DNA of 64,000 nt, from NCBI GenBank assembly GCA_033980235.1, contig CM067067.1, positions 7,417,547 to 7,481,546 of the forward strand, written 5' to 3'. Of this stretch, positions 51,701-63,459 are shown in pieces. Position 1 is the first letter of the stretch. Each line of letters begins with the position of its first letter. A program made the translations under genes and the position numbers. The stretch is from Diadema setosum (lineage: Eukaryota; Echinodermata; Echinoidea; Diadematoida; Diadematidae). The notes beneath the pieces were generated by a model that saw only the letters and a program-made list of their open reading frames with translations, searched no databases and was not told where the DNA came from.

Positions 51701-54209
51701 GATATAAGTTATGACATTTTGAAATTTCACATTTTTTTCGAAAAACATTTCTTGACCAGTTCTTTAGGAATATTCAAATCAGCAAGTTGACGATGTCATG
51801 CTCTCACGATTTTTATTCATTTCGTATACTGAATGACGAAAACATCATATTTCAGCTGAATTTGTCTTAAAACCACCCAAAATTAAAAAGAACAAAATAA
51901 TGTTAAGTCTGATATATCTTCGTATGGGAACATTCGTTTACTTACTAGCTAGAAATAACAATTTTTCTGAATTTCATACATAATATCCCATGAAAATTGT
52001 GAGGGTATAACATCATCAACTCGCTCATCATAGAATATTCATAAGGACTAGTCAAGAAATATTTACCGAAAAAATGTGAAATTTCAAAATATATCTTCCT
52101 TATTTCTTATCCGGTTTTTGTCATTTTTGTATCGTTCTGTATGGATTATCTTTCTCTTTCTTCATTTTTTTTTGGGGGGGTGGATTTCTTCTTTAATAAT
52201 AATAATAATAATAATAATGGCTACTTGTATAGCGCACAGGTCTACTTTTCAGTGCTCATGGCGCTTCAAAAATGAAAAAATATCATATATTTACATGCAT
52301 ATACATATTCAAACATTTCAACAAAGAAGAAAATGGTAAACAAAAGCAAATATATACCAAATAAAGAATACAACATATATCAATTAAAAATACAATATTG
52401 ATCCAATATTAATGACATACAGCAACTAAAGTCCTCAGTATGAAAGGAACAAATAAGTTTTAAGTTTGGATTTGAATGACTCTGTAGATGGCTGTTCCAT
52501 TAACTGAAGAGGTAACTGATTCCACAATTTTGGTTCCATAACGGAAAAATCACGATCACCATACCAATGCTTTACTCTGGGTGTTTGGAGTAAGAATGCA
52601 TCTGATGATGAACGTAGCCTTCGTGTCGGATTGTATTTTTGAACAGAATTACTTATGTATATTGGGGAAAAAGAATGAACTGAATGATGTACTAATAACA
52701 GAATCTTGAAAATAATCCTTTTTTCTACAGGGGGTCCTGGTAACCAATGTAAGGAACGGAGAACTGGTGACATGGAATCAAACTTATTAGTAAAAGTTAA
52801 CAATCGGGCAGCAGAATTTTGCAACTTAATTTGACTTGAAGAGAAGAAACGTTCTCTCATGAACACTTATGCAATTGTTACGCGCCGTTATTGAGTTGTA
52901 ATCATCATTAAGCAATATCGGAGGGAAATTACCGTATTTCAATCGTCGCAGCTATTAAAATGAAGAATGGTAACCTCATACACCTGACCAGGAGGGTTTT
53001 TTTTTCAGTTCGCTCTCTTTGTACAATAATCAGTGCGCTGTCTCCAAAAGAAATATAGTCCATGGGCCAAGACCCGAAAAATGGGTTATTGGTACCACCT
53101 GAGGTGGCAAAACCTTTTTGGTGTCATTTTGTTTTCGGACATAGATATGCTTATCAAGCTATGATATCATTTCCAAATGAGTAGCTTAGTCATAATTAAT
53201 GAATTTTTAACCAATTTGGTCTCGTTTTTATATCCCTATACTTCTGAATCGAAACTAACCGCTATACAAAGAAGAGCACTGTCTTCTGTATCGCCACAGG
53301 TGTTCTGTTGTAAACACAGTGCATGGACTAATAAATTGCTAATGTAAACATGACATGTGCCAACATACCGGAATATTCATGATTGTGTACCGTTCACTGT
53401 TCCAGTGACATAATTTCAGTCACGTGACAACATCGCTATCGTACACTTTCAGAGCGTGATTTACCACCTTGTATGTAAACTGCAGAGGCCTACGTAGTAC
53501 AAGTCGTGATTAAGTATTGAAGGGCATACATGCCACAGACGAGGACACTGCAATTGTTCCCCCCCCCCTCCCATTATTCTCAAATTTGACCCATGTAATA
53601 GTAAATACTTATTACTCGTCTGCGTTTCAATTTTCCTTACGGTCCAGGCAAGGAAGTCCGAATATACATCCTTGTCATCCAGAGTTTCCTCGTCCGGGAT
53701 GTATGCAAAAGACTTGGATTAATTCCAGCTTTGTAAGATTTGTTATAGGGGAAGACACATTAAAGGCATTATTTTCTATTTGCAGATGAAACACAAACCC
53801 AGCTTTGCTCCTGAAAAATAGCTCTGAAATGTGAGTTACGGATAGAAGCAACCAATGTAAAAATTTGACCATAATGATCAATGTTAAGTATTGTTAAATA
53901 TACAAAATGTGAAGAGTAGTTCAAATAAAAATGATTCCAGACTAAACCGTCAATCTACAGTTGTGGTTTATTGAGAAAAGTAGTGATATCTCCTTATATT
54001 TTAGGCTTTATTGCGATTTTTTTTAATATGCGTATAGGATGTTTTGTTGTACAACTTTTACTGACCTACACATATGCATCAAAATAACACGAACATTTTT
54101 AAATCACTGCTCCCAATGGTAAACAGTACCTTTAAAGACATCTTTCTTGCCATTACAAAATTATGACACTTTTTATTCAGCTTCCAGGATAGATTTTCCT
54201 CCTGGTATG

Positions 54210-54243
<34 letters not shown>

Positions 54244-57200
54244 ACACACACACACACACACACATACACGCCAATGCCTTGATGGTTTGTTTCAGGGAGG
54301 TGGAAAGACCTCCCTATATAATATTTCGTCTCCCGAACTAAACGTTGGTAGACGAATGAGGAGGATGTTGTTTCTGAACTGATCGAGTTTTGCTCGTGCA
54401 TGGACGTACACGTCATTGTTCAAAATCGACGGGGTTTCTCGAAGTACCATGTTGACCTCAGAGGTCAACACGGTGACGTGAGAAGCGATGGCTGACCTCA
54501 GACGACCTGACCCCACCGATTCTTTTACCTGGTATTCCCATCTGGCTCTGTGGAATTGATTTACGCCCCTCGGAAGTTGGTTCGGGTATTTGGGATTTCG
54601 CGAGTTTTTGAAAGACACCATGAATTCACATACTGAGTATTGCTCACTCAATATCAGTTCCCGTGCCTTTAAATAGTTCAAGTTCAAGGACACATGGACA
54701 CAAGAATTGTCTTCTTCAAGATGCGAACAAATCGTTAGATCAAGCAGGAAAATGAAAATAATGTTACCTGTTCAACCCCTGTTTTCTCCTACCTGCCCCA
54801 AAAACGAACAAACAAACAAACAAACAAACAAACAAACGGTGAACGAGGGTATCAAAACTGCAATGACCACGTCACGTTGTCTCCATCTATTATGCTCATC
54901 ATCGTGTTCCGCACGCAGTACAGATAAACCAACATAGAATCAAAAATACTGTGTAAGCACTATCCCCATGCAAACAGATAACTTCAAAGTGAATTTGAAC
55001 TCTGCTTTAAAAGTAGCTATCATATCCATTGAGTGAGGAGATTGAAGTGGGCTCTTTGACCCGTTACTGGATTATCTCAATAGTTCGTGCTCAAGGTGTT
55101 GCAAGCAGTCACCTTGAATTTTTACAGGCTTTTACAAGCTAAAAAAGACAAATTAGGGTTATCATTATCAATCCCAAATATCGGAATGCAATAACTCAAA
55201 TGAAAACTCTGAGAAATACAATCATGAACATATTTTATTTTTTTTTTGCGACAAGACGTGATGCATGAGTCAAGTTTGACTGTAAAATTCACGTAACAGA
55301 CTCTAGAGTCTAAGGCATTTTGACGATGTGTATGGGGGGGGGGGTCAAAAGTAATGTCAAGTTTATATACTAAACATGAATGATTTTTTTTTTCAACAAA
55401 TTTAGACCAACAGCATCTCATCTGTCACTAATTAGATTTAAACCAGAAATTAGTTCAAGTCACCCCGTGGGATGTTGTCGCACAACACTTGATAAAGTCA
55501 TTGTGTTCTGAAACAAGCAATATCAGGGTCCCGTTTCGTAAAACTTGTTATCAGTGACAACTGCCACATTTCTGTGACAAATTTGCTCATAGCCAATCAG
55601 ATGTGAGGATTTCAGTAGCATTTAACAACGACAAATTGTCACTAATAACAAGTTTTATGAAACGGGGCCCTGGCCGTAAATCTGATCAAGTTGTCTCGGT
55701 ACATTTTGATCGAAGACTGTATTATAATATTAAAATTTCTGGACTGTTATCATTGGTCAATAGTAGGCCCTTGAAGCAAGTGTGAGTAGTTCGCATACTC
55801 AGAAAAGAGCACTGTCATGGAAATGGAAAATCTTGGACACCAAGTGTAGGAAACAAGGTTACAGATCGTAGTAGGGAACTCCACCATATCCTATGGCATT
55901 GCGTGAGGCGCCAAAGGGCAAGATAAAAAGATATGATATTGCTGATAATCGCCCAAAATGTGTTGACTTTGACTACCTGTTGTTAAGTATGCTTTCGTAG
56001 CCGTTTTAAAACAAATAGAAGGCAAGAACAAAAATATATGTCTTGTATGGCAGGTTTGATATGCATTTGTACAGTTTCATGTTTGATTGAGTTTCATTGT
56101 TTGCGTTTATTATACTTTGATGATAAGAATACAACCAAACAGACACAACAGTAACCGTCATTTACATCAGAAATAAGAAAATGGTAAACGGGGCTTTTAA
56201 CGTTAACACTCACACCAGCTACACTTTTAAAATCACGTGACAGACATATTATGACGTCATCACCTTGAGTGTCTCTCATTGACTTTCGCACAAATTTGGG
56301 CTAAAATATTCCAATTTGAAGTGAAATCGCAGTTAGTTTCATCTTCTCAGCAAATCTTTGTAAATCTGATATGAATTAGCAAGTGTACAGTGTGCAATGT
56401 ATGTATTACATTATTGTACATGGAGAGTGAGATGTTACTAAAGTAAAATGTATGATCGTAAAAGTCAAAATTCAAATGACAGATCGTGAGTGACAAAACG
56501 GTCTCGTGAAAACTTGTATGTAATTCTAAGATCCCATTCAATTCGAATTTTATGGTTTTTAATTCAACTTGTCCTACTTTTGGCGTATTTGGTATTTTGA
56601 AATTTTTGGTGTATTTTTCACTTATAAAAGTTTAGAGGTTCGTTAGCGACTCAGGGGGATGACTGATATCTGATGCTATATATTTTGTTTGTTGTTGTTG
56701 TTGTTTTTTTTTTTACTACTGAAGTAACGTTGTATTTTTCCTACTTACGTATATAATACACCACGCCGTGCCGTTCAGATGTGGTGAATGAATTTTATTT
56801 GAGAGAATCAAGACATATCGTATTGTACAACTGTATAACTTTGACACGAAATACCTGCAATCCAAAAATATTTTGGTCTATCTTTGTGTATATAAGGTTT
56901 GAAAACTTTCAGATGTTATCATGCCGTACTGATTTCGTCCTGAAATTGGGAAAGGATGAACTGCCTGCATAATCCTTATAGTGCACGAGTTTAAGTGTTT
57001 CTAATCATAATTTCAAATGTCATCTAAGCATTAGGGCCCTGTTGGAGCTTAGGGAGATGAGTGCGCATTTAGTTAACTAAATGTGGAAAAATTCCGGTAG
57101 ATAATGATAGAATGATAGATAAACAGTTTGATATCAAAGAAACGCAAAAGTTTCGAGTGACTGAATCATTTGCTAATAATAGAAGAGTACTGCTTTGATG

Positions 57201-59514
57201 TTTTATGATACATTAAAGGACAAGTTCAACTTCATATACATGTGGATTGAGTAAATGCAGCAATATTATTAAAACACCTCAGTGAAAGTTTGGGGGAAAT
57301 TGGACAATCCGTTCTGAAGTTATTAGTCTTTAAAGAATATACGCAGTCACTTCTGGATGAGATTACTACAGTGCATGATGTCACATGCGTAGAACGATAA
57401 TAAGGAAAATAGAAAGAGAATTTCATATTTTTTTTTGTGGAAAAAAGAGTGCCCATTTCCTTGACGTGTCCTTGACGTATGTTAAGGGTAATATTATTCC
57501 CCCTGCCTTCTGAAAGAGGCAAGTGAAGCGTTCTTTTATTATGCGAGAAAAGTGAAAATATGTTGAATTTCCTTTTTGTTTTCTTTTGATGTGACATCAC
57601 AAGCTGTAGTAGTCTTCTCATCCAGCAGTGACTGAGCAGAAACCTTTAAAAATTCATAACTCTTGAACGGATTGTCCGATTTTCCTCAAACTCTCACTAA
57701 TGTGTACTACTAATATTGCTGCATTTTTCATTCAGCATGTATATATGGTGGACTTGTCCTTTAAGTATCATACTGTTGCTTTTCTTGTTCTTGATTTTCA
57801 ACGAATCATTTGTATTATGTTTACATTTTTTTCTTTTAATCTTGATTTTTGTTGAACTTCAGACGACAGGGAGGATGACAATGCTAACATAGCCCATGAC
57901 AATACGGAAGCGGTGGACAATTCAGGTAAGATGGACTTCGTCTCTTTGGTTGTTGAATGATTAGTTTGTATTTTATATGTGCTACAGTAGTATAATATTA
58001 AAGAATGGCAAAACGGGTTTCGGTTAAGCGCCATTTCCAGATATTTCAAAGTATAAAGTCCATCATCAGATAGAGCAAAAGACAAGGGTACCCCACCTCT
58101 AAGGGTTCCCCACCTGTTGCGTGACAAGGAATTGTCTTGAAGTCATGATTGAAAATAACTTATATTTTCTCATCATTTTGTTTGTGTGTGTTGCATGTTG
58201 TTGACTTGTTGACTCTTTCTTTGTTATTAAGATTATGTATACACTTTTATATATAATTGTACTTTTTGTTGTTTAAAATATAGTGATGTTGCTGTCATTC
58301 TGTTTCCCTACGTGATTGCATTCTATAGGGAGGACTTTTGTGACATGTCATCTGATGAAAAAAAAAATGCTCTGTACATACTTACACTGACTTATATCCA
58401 CTTGCAAAGAAAGCAAGTATAATAGGGATAAATTGCGCAAATCTTTTAGTGCCTTCTGTTTGTGTTCTTGGAAGAAAAACAAATCACAGAGCAGAGACCA
58501 AATCCTAAATATTCTGTGTAGTAAGTTTTTCGACTTCAGCTTCAATATAGGTGGATAAGGGTATGACATTAATAATCTTGAGACAGTAACGAAAGCTCTA
58601 CCATATAAACACCAACAAAACAACAACAACAACAACAACAACGACAACATTAACAACAACAACAAACCGCAAAAAAAAAAATGAACATACACATCCAGGC
58701 GAAGTCAAGCCACACGTTTTCTTCAGACTCCTCTTCCACTCCACTTCTTAGTAGGCATGAAAATAAAGATTTTTCTCTTTGCTCAAGAAAAATAGCGCTG
58801 GCTTGACCTCGCATTAGAAGTTCATGGCAATAAGGAAGTGCGTGATATTTACCTGCAGCTGTTTTAACGTGCATGTAGACTTATCTTTTTCTTTTCGTTG
58901 TGATTCCCCGTTTTTCTTCTCTCACTAGATGATCCCGAGAACTTGGCAGGCAACGCAGATGCTCATCAGAAGGGTCAGTGACGTCATTATCATGGGGGGG
59001 GGGGGGGTGGAATGGGAGAGAGGGGGAAGGGGGAGAACAGGGAGAGCAATCCTCATCATTATGCCCCACCCCAAAGGGTGCCAGAAGCATCATTTCGTTT
59101 TTCTCCAACTCCTTTTAATCAATAGGAAGACAGGACTGCATCCCGTAAAGACCATGCAAGACTATTGGAGGAAATTCAAAGGGCGATGCCTATATGATAA
59201 ACTCCATTTGCCTGCAACTGACAGGGGCTTTACTAACATAATTGTTTAAAGTCTTCGGAAACTTTTAACCAAGGTGGTTCCCGCCATCCACACAGCTTGG
59301 CATGGGATAGCCAATGCATCATGCATACAAGATTGTTATGACAAATATGTTATGACTTCAATACAAGCAGGTATTAGGGCCTTTAAGGAATAGCTTATTG
59401 CAATAGACCGTTTTTGTCATGTTCTCAGTTTATCAATATTTCTTATATTTTGATTATTGTTATGCATAGTTGAGTATGTGATATTCTTATAGGTTCACAA
59501 TTATCATTATTACG

Positions 59515-59611
<97 letters not shown>

Positions 59612-59719
59612 ACATCATCATCATCATCATTATTACAACAGCCTAATAAACGAAGCATTTCTTTGACCTGCTCCCTCTCATGACTTTCCATAGGCAGAAA
59701 TTCACTCAGTTGTTGCTAG
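47660..59719 (+). CDS. Gene 2: secreted Gly/Pro-rich protein with acidic C-terminal part (partial model)
   Basis: Exons: 47660-48197, 57863-57925, 58929-58973 and, tentatively, 59694-59719. All introns are GT-AG and phase 1. With the tentative last exon the sum is 672 nt, 223 aa. Residues 1 to about 21 are a signal peptide (GPILFLLIAVIDKTSC). Then come a Ser/Pro stretch, a run of 12 Gly (about 55-66), Pro/Gly repeats such as GGFGPGPSRG, and an acidic tail (DDREDDNANIAHDNTEAVDN, DDPENLAG). No enzymatic domain is seen. Such composition occurs in extracellular matrix, cuticle and biomineral-associated proteins; that role is an inference. The terminal exon could instead lie elsewhere or beyond the window. 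Confidence 0.65.
48718..48771. repeat. (AT)n microsatellite
   Basis: About 50 bp of alternating AT. Confidence 0.95.
50577..50610. repeat. Perfect 14-16 bp hairpin AGCAGGGAGGTGAG / CTCACCTCCCTGCT
   Basis: Near-perfect palindrome with a loop of only a few bases. No U-run or gene end makes it a terminator. GGGAGGT...ACCTCCC also appears at 54296-54316. Confidence 0.8.
50858..50915. repeat. Hairpin TGGTACCACCAAGGAGGTAC / GTACCTCCTTGGTACCA
   Basis: Inverted copies of about 20 bp separated by about 13 bp, with one arm carrying a 3-bp insertion (ACC). Confidence 0.8.
51647..52160. repeat. Fold-back element, family C
   Basis: The left arm GAAAGAGAAA...ACGATACAAAAATGACAAAA, then CGGATAAG, is matched in reverse at the right by CTTATCCGG, TTTTTGTCATTTTTGTATCG and TTTCTCTTTC. 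TCTTGACCAGT...GAATATTC and GAATATTC...ACTAGTCAAGA also pair. Arms are about 160-170 bp and the centre is AT-rich. It abuts the LINE tail at 52197. Confidence 0.85.
52197..52866 (-). mobile_element. 5'-truncated LINE (CR1/L2-like) with (ATT)n tail
   Basis: Minus strand. A C-terminal reverse-transcriptase fragment at 52866-52435 is followed by about 230 nt of 3' UTR ending in GCGCTATACAAGTAGCC and about seven ATT units (52197-52218). Everything upstream, including the endonuclease and RT palm, is missing. Confidence 0.85.
52435..52866 (-). pseudogene. LINE reverse-transcriptase C-terminal fragment
   Basis: Reads KLQNSAARLLTFTNKFDSM, SPVLRSLHWLPG, RIIFKILLLVHHSVH, YGDRDFSVMEPKLWNQLPL and FKSKLKTYLF, ending at a natural stop. 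This is the standard tail of CR1/L2-type proteins (LQNAAARL...LHWLP...R--FK-LLL...YG-R-FS--AP-LWN-LP). Open but truncated at its N-terminus, so non-functional alone. Confidence 0.85.
54213..54265. repeat. (CA)n microsatellite
   Basis: About 50 bp of CA with one CCA interruption. Confidence 0.97.
55524..55672. mobile_element. 149-bp MITE with long TIRs
   Basis: The left end CAGGGTCCCGTTTCGTAAAA plus CTTGTTATCAGTGACAA is matched inversely by TTGTCACTAATAACAAG plus TTTTATGAAACGGGGCCCTG. Arms are about 37 bp. The centre contains GCTCATAGCCAATCAGATG. No frame. The CAGGG-CCC-TTTC ends suggest a hAT-like or unclassified family. Confidence 0.88.
57214..57764. repeat. Fold-back element, family A, copy 4
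   Basis: Begins TTAAAGGACAAGTTCAACTT and ends TGGTGGACTTGTCCTTTAA. It has the family words CAGCAATATTATTA, AATTGGACAATCCGTTC and GATGTCACATG in both arms. This copy has no nested insertion and ends about 100 bp before gene 2 exon 2. Confidence 0.88.
57863..57925 (+). CDS. Gene 2 exon 2
   Basis: 63 nt. The acceptor TTTGTTGAACTTCAG ends at 57862 and the donor is TCAG|GTAAGATG at 57925/57926. It reads (D)DREDDNANIAHDNTEAVDNS. Phase 1 on both sides, so it is a symmetrical, skippable exon. Confidence 0.7.
57926..58928 (+). other. Gene 2 intron 2
   Basis: Contains a minus-side (GTT)n-like patch at about 58615-58670 and AT-rich sequence. No further exon seen. Confidence 0.55.
58929..58973 (+). CDS. 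Gene 2 exon 3
   Basis: 45 nt. The acceptor TTCTTCTCTCACTAG ends at 58928 and the donor is AAGG|GTCAGTGA at 58973/58974. It reads (D)DPENLAGNADAHQK. Also symmetrical phase 1, with the same Asp/Asn-rich style as exon 2. Confidence 0.65.
58974..59693 (+). other. Gene 2 intron 3 (if exon 4 is real)
   Basis: Contains a G run at about 58995-59008 and the (ACT)n array at 59515-59611. No other exon-like sequence. Confidence 0.4.
59515..59611. repeat. (ACT)n microsatellite
   Basis: About 32 ACT units with one CCT interruption near 59567. It runs into ATC units at about 59613-59630. The poly-Ser frame across it is an artefact. Confidence 0.97.
59694..59719 (+). CDS. Gene 2 possible terminal exon 4
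   Basis: The acceptor CTCATGACTTTCCATAG ends at 59693. The frame then reads (G)RNSLSCC and stops at TAG 59717-59719. Phase fits exon 3, but the exon is too short to judge by composition, and a donor-like GGTAAGGC follows at once. Treat as a guess. Confidence 0.3.
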
Positions 59720-62700
59720 GTAAGGCAAGCCTCCAGCAAGCTTTGTGGTGAAGAAAGCATGCATAAAATCTGAATCTGAGAGGGGGGGGGGGGTTGTTAT
59801 TGATTAATCCTTGATTTGATTGGTGTTTGATTTATAATGTAGGTACAGTGTTCGTAACTCTCTAACACGGGTTTAACCAAAGTGATCCTATAAACCTCTC
59901 TCAACTGGCAATAATCGCTAACAAAATAAGTTTGCCTTTGTGCTATGAAATGTTCCTGACTATTGGTTTAAAGTTTTGAAAAGTTTCTCTAACACAACAA
60001 ATTGTAAATACGTATGCGGATTGAATTATAATATCAGGGATCTCGCCAGCGTATATCACCCTTGTCGGCCCCGACAAGCGTGCGGTTTGAAGAAGCAATT
60101 GCCGACAAGGGTAAAACTTGCCGACAAGGGTAACACCACGCGTGAACTTGCCGACAAGGGTAACTTGCTTGACGAGCTAAGTTCGGACCAATTTCTCACC
60201 TTTTTCAGTCTTTATTATCTGGCTAGAAAAGAAGCTAGATGTTGAAAGCAGCAGCAGTTTACATAGTACTTATACAAGCGCAAAAATTTATCTACGCAGT
60301 CACCGCACCGATCACAACAACGCGGCTCAACAGAGCGACGTATAGCTGATACACACCACATCTCACACTTGCTCACTCACATGCGCTCTGATTTGGGATC
60401 CACACACACATGCACAAGCACCCAGCCGGTGTCACAGTCGATCCGTTCCGGGTTCCGGGGGAACCGATATACTGGTCGAATCCAGTCGATTAGTTCCGCG
60501 GAACGAATATACCGCACAATAGGCCGTACGCAGAAACGTTCCGCAACCGCCGATCCTATCCGGGTTGTGCGAGTAGGCCTCATTAAAAACAAAATAATAT
60601 CTGTGTATTGTGGATGCTGATACCAAACCAAAAAAATCTAAGAAAGCTATTTCTTCATTTTTTAAATGATATTAAGGACAAACCTATTTTTACGTTCTGA
60701 TAATTTCCCTTTAAATGAATCATATTATAACCTCGTACAAGTAGCGCCTACAATGTATTAGCTAAATAGCATGCACAAATACGTACGAGTCGATCGTCTG
60801 GAGCCGTTGCGCAGACAGTGTACGATTAGCCTTTATTTATAGACAAAACTTCAAAGAACAGTTCAACGAAAGAGCATGATAATACTATAGTTATAGGTCC
60901 TACATTTATAAGAGACTGCTTGAAGTGGGAAGGAAGAGAGAGGGAGGTTTTGCTGATAGGGTACAGCAAGGATAAACATGTTTTGTTTTTTTTCGGTGAG
61001 CTTTGTTCTGATAAGAAAATTATTGTTCAGCTGTACTTCAAAACAAAAAAAAGAATGTTGGTCTAATAGTCTGCAAACAAATTGTTAATGTGTATGCCGT
61101 GTATGCAGGGGACTAAATGGAGCTATGCATTTGGATTTCATTTCAATTATCTATTTTATTCTCATTTTTCTTTCAACAAAACATAACACAAAGTAAATCA
61201 ACAATGCAAACATAAGCAAGTATACATTACAAAGTATGACATTCATAGGTAATTAACAAACTAATAAAGATATGCACACATACTGGTATTACAAAGTTAT
61301 GTTTGCAGGGTAAAAATGAGAACTAAGAGGTCCACTAAAAAGCGTTGGTTGTAGATTTTAGACCACTCTAAAATATCTTCAAAAATACTTATCATAATTA
61401 CAAGTGCGTAATTATGCATAATGCAAAAAATAAGACAAAATGAAAGAAACAACAGAGACACAACAACGTGACATGACTAAACTGAGGGGAATATACGAAT
61501 GAAAGGATTAGAGCAAAAACAAAATTAAAGGAAGGAGAGAGAGAGAGAGAGAGAGTGCCTACACGCTGAACAGGATAAACGGAAGAGGAGATTTATCGAC
61601 TGATTACTTAAATTGTCCACTCTGGAAATTCTTTATACATTGGATATCGCAACAAAATTTACGTTCAATACATCACAGGTACACCACAATCAGACATGTC
61701 ATAGAGTACAAAATGAAACTCACTCACATTAACATACATTGACGTATGCACCATAATAACAATACATTAACCCGACACTTACAACTACATGTATACAAAA
61801 ACTATTGATATACAGCTGTATACGAATTGAATTGAACTGAATTGAATTTATTTATTTATGGATACATGGATTAAAATTTCTTTATTTTAAGCTGTTGATG
61901 TAAAGCTATTATAACTCGAGATGAATAAAATTTTCCTTTGTTTACTTTTCTCCTTATTTTTCTCCTTCGCACTCTAGATCTCTTCTTTATTCTTTATTTT
62001 TTATTCTGTGTTGTTTTTTTCTCTCTTTGTTAGCCTACCGCTTTTACCCTTTTTACTTTTTATCTAAAAAGATGCTATTTTGGGGTACATTAAGCCATAT
62101 TTCTGTCTGTTTCCTGTCGATTCATGTTATACATGTAGTTTATTATAGCTGTTTTTCATTTTCTTATCTCTTTCAATTTCTGTCTATCCCATCGCCACTA
62201 TTGGCTTCACACCTTTTACATGTGCATATAATATGTGTTTCCATTAAAAATGTATGTACATATATAAATGAAACTTAATGTTTACGAAGAGAAAATGTAA
62301 CTTTTTTTTTATGGAACACCAGATTTCGGACATAGGTGCACTGTTTGGATATTCAAGTTATAGGGTATCACTAGAAGTCAGAAAATTTACGTGAGTTTGT
62401 GATATATGACCCCATATTTTGCATGCACTCTACGATGTACAGGCATGCTAACCCGGAAACATTACACTGCACATTACTTGAATATGAGACCATTCTGAAG
62501 CAAATAATTTTCACAGAACAAAAATGCACTCTTAAATGAATCCCCCAAGGATTGGAACAATCATCCCCCAGCATTCCCACTGATTCCCGATCATCAGTTA
62601 CAAGCCATCCCCTTTTAACAGAAGATATTTTTGGGGCCTCAGTCCCTATCATGGAGAGGGAAGACATTCAAGATTGAACGGATGGTACAGTGTTGACTAT

Positions 62701-63180
62701 AAGGTGGTGTTCAGAACAAACAATGAGAAACCTGCAATACTAAACAGCAGTAAATTCTTTTAGGAATTCAGAGTTCATTTTACACAAATTAGCTTCAAAT
62801 TGCTGAGATATATGTAGCTACAGTGCGTACAAAAAAAGCAACAAGATTCAATTTCGAATTTGTGAAGATGGTGTTTACTTTACTCCAAAGTAAGTAGCAA
62901 CATCATAAAGCCATATAATCTCCTCTTTCCAATGACATCTTATTTATTCTTACACGGTCACGGATGGCTGAGTTTCAGTTAGTGAGACCAGCATAAATCC
63001 TTTTTAATTCACTTTTTTTTTAATGTTCAGACTGGTGAGACATACCTAGGGCCCTTCTTCTTTGAAAACAACCGCAACGAAAATGGATGCTTACAAATTC
63101 TAAATTAACATGTGATTCCTGAATTAATGGAAAATTTTCCTGTGCAACAAAGGGGTGTGTTCAGACGCCTATGATGGGCA
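59720..63180. other. Non-coding stretch, no gene supported
   Basis: Contains a G run at about 59781-59791, the GCCGACAAGGGTAA repeat (60058-60163), short palindromes at 60455-60525 (GGTTCCGGGGGAACC, GTTCCGCGGAAC) and GA repeats at about 61534-61553. A minus frame at 62371-62667 was read, but no family was recognised. Confidence 0.45.
60058..60163. repeat. GCCGACAAGGGTAA repeat, three direct and one inverted copy
   Basis: GCCGACAAGGGTAA occurs at 60101-60114, 60120-60133 and 60150-60163, the last two preceded by ACTT. An inverted copy ACCCTTGTCGGC lies at 60058-60069, immediately followed by a partial direct one (CCGACAAGCG). Spacing is irregular (19 and 30 bp), so it is not a simple tandem array. 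Confidence 0.8.
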
Positions 63181-63459
63181 CAGGATAGCGCACCAGCCCA
63201 TCGACTAGTTGCAGTAAGAAACAGATTGGCTGAGGTATTTGGAAATCGGGTGATTGCCTTGTATCATGGTGTGCAGCCATTGGCCACCAGAATCTCTGGA
63301 TCTGACTTCTTGCAATTTTTCCCCCTTTGGGGTTATCTCAAGAGCAAAGTGTTCATTACCCTTCAACCTGACATTGCAACTCTGAGACAAAGAATCACTG
63401 AATTTGAAGCTCTACGCCATCAAGCCACAATGATTCGCAGAGTTGTGCGTGAGATGTAG
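63181..63459 (+). pseudogene. Decayed mariner/IS630-type transposase C-terminal fragment
   Basis: The plus frame reads QDSAPAHRLVAVRNRLAEVF and GNRVIALYHGVQPL, then FFPLWGYLKSKVF and LRQRITEFEALRH, ending VVREM and a stop at 63457-63459. This follows the known pattern QQD-AP-H---VR--L-E-F--R-I, then FFLWGYLK--V and L--RI-, of DDE transposases in the Tc1/mariner/IS630 group. The usual PPRSPDLTP-DFFLW segment is scrambled here (PLATRISGSDFLQFFPLW) and the N-terminal two thirds are not seen. It is therefore a relic. Confidence 0.65.

Larger units (their letters stand above)
48198..57862 (+). other. Gene 2 intron 1 (9.7 kb)
   Basis: Holds the repeats listed separately: (AT)n, short hairpins, a fold-back, a LINE tail, (CA)n, two MITE/fold-back units. 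The stretches 48772-50576, 52867-54212, 54266-55523 and 55673-57213 contain no supported exon. A 133-codon minus frame at 54292-54693 has no recognisable domain. Confidence 0.55.

Noticed and set aside
54292..54693. 133-codon minus frame
   Set aside because: No signal peptide or domain recognised. Part of it covers a short hairpin; there is no supporting context.
62371..62667. 98-codon minus frame with GTEAPKISSVKRGWLVTDD
   Set aside because: Reads like coding sequence in part, but no family was recognised and no flanking exon was found, so it is not claimed.
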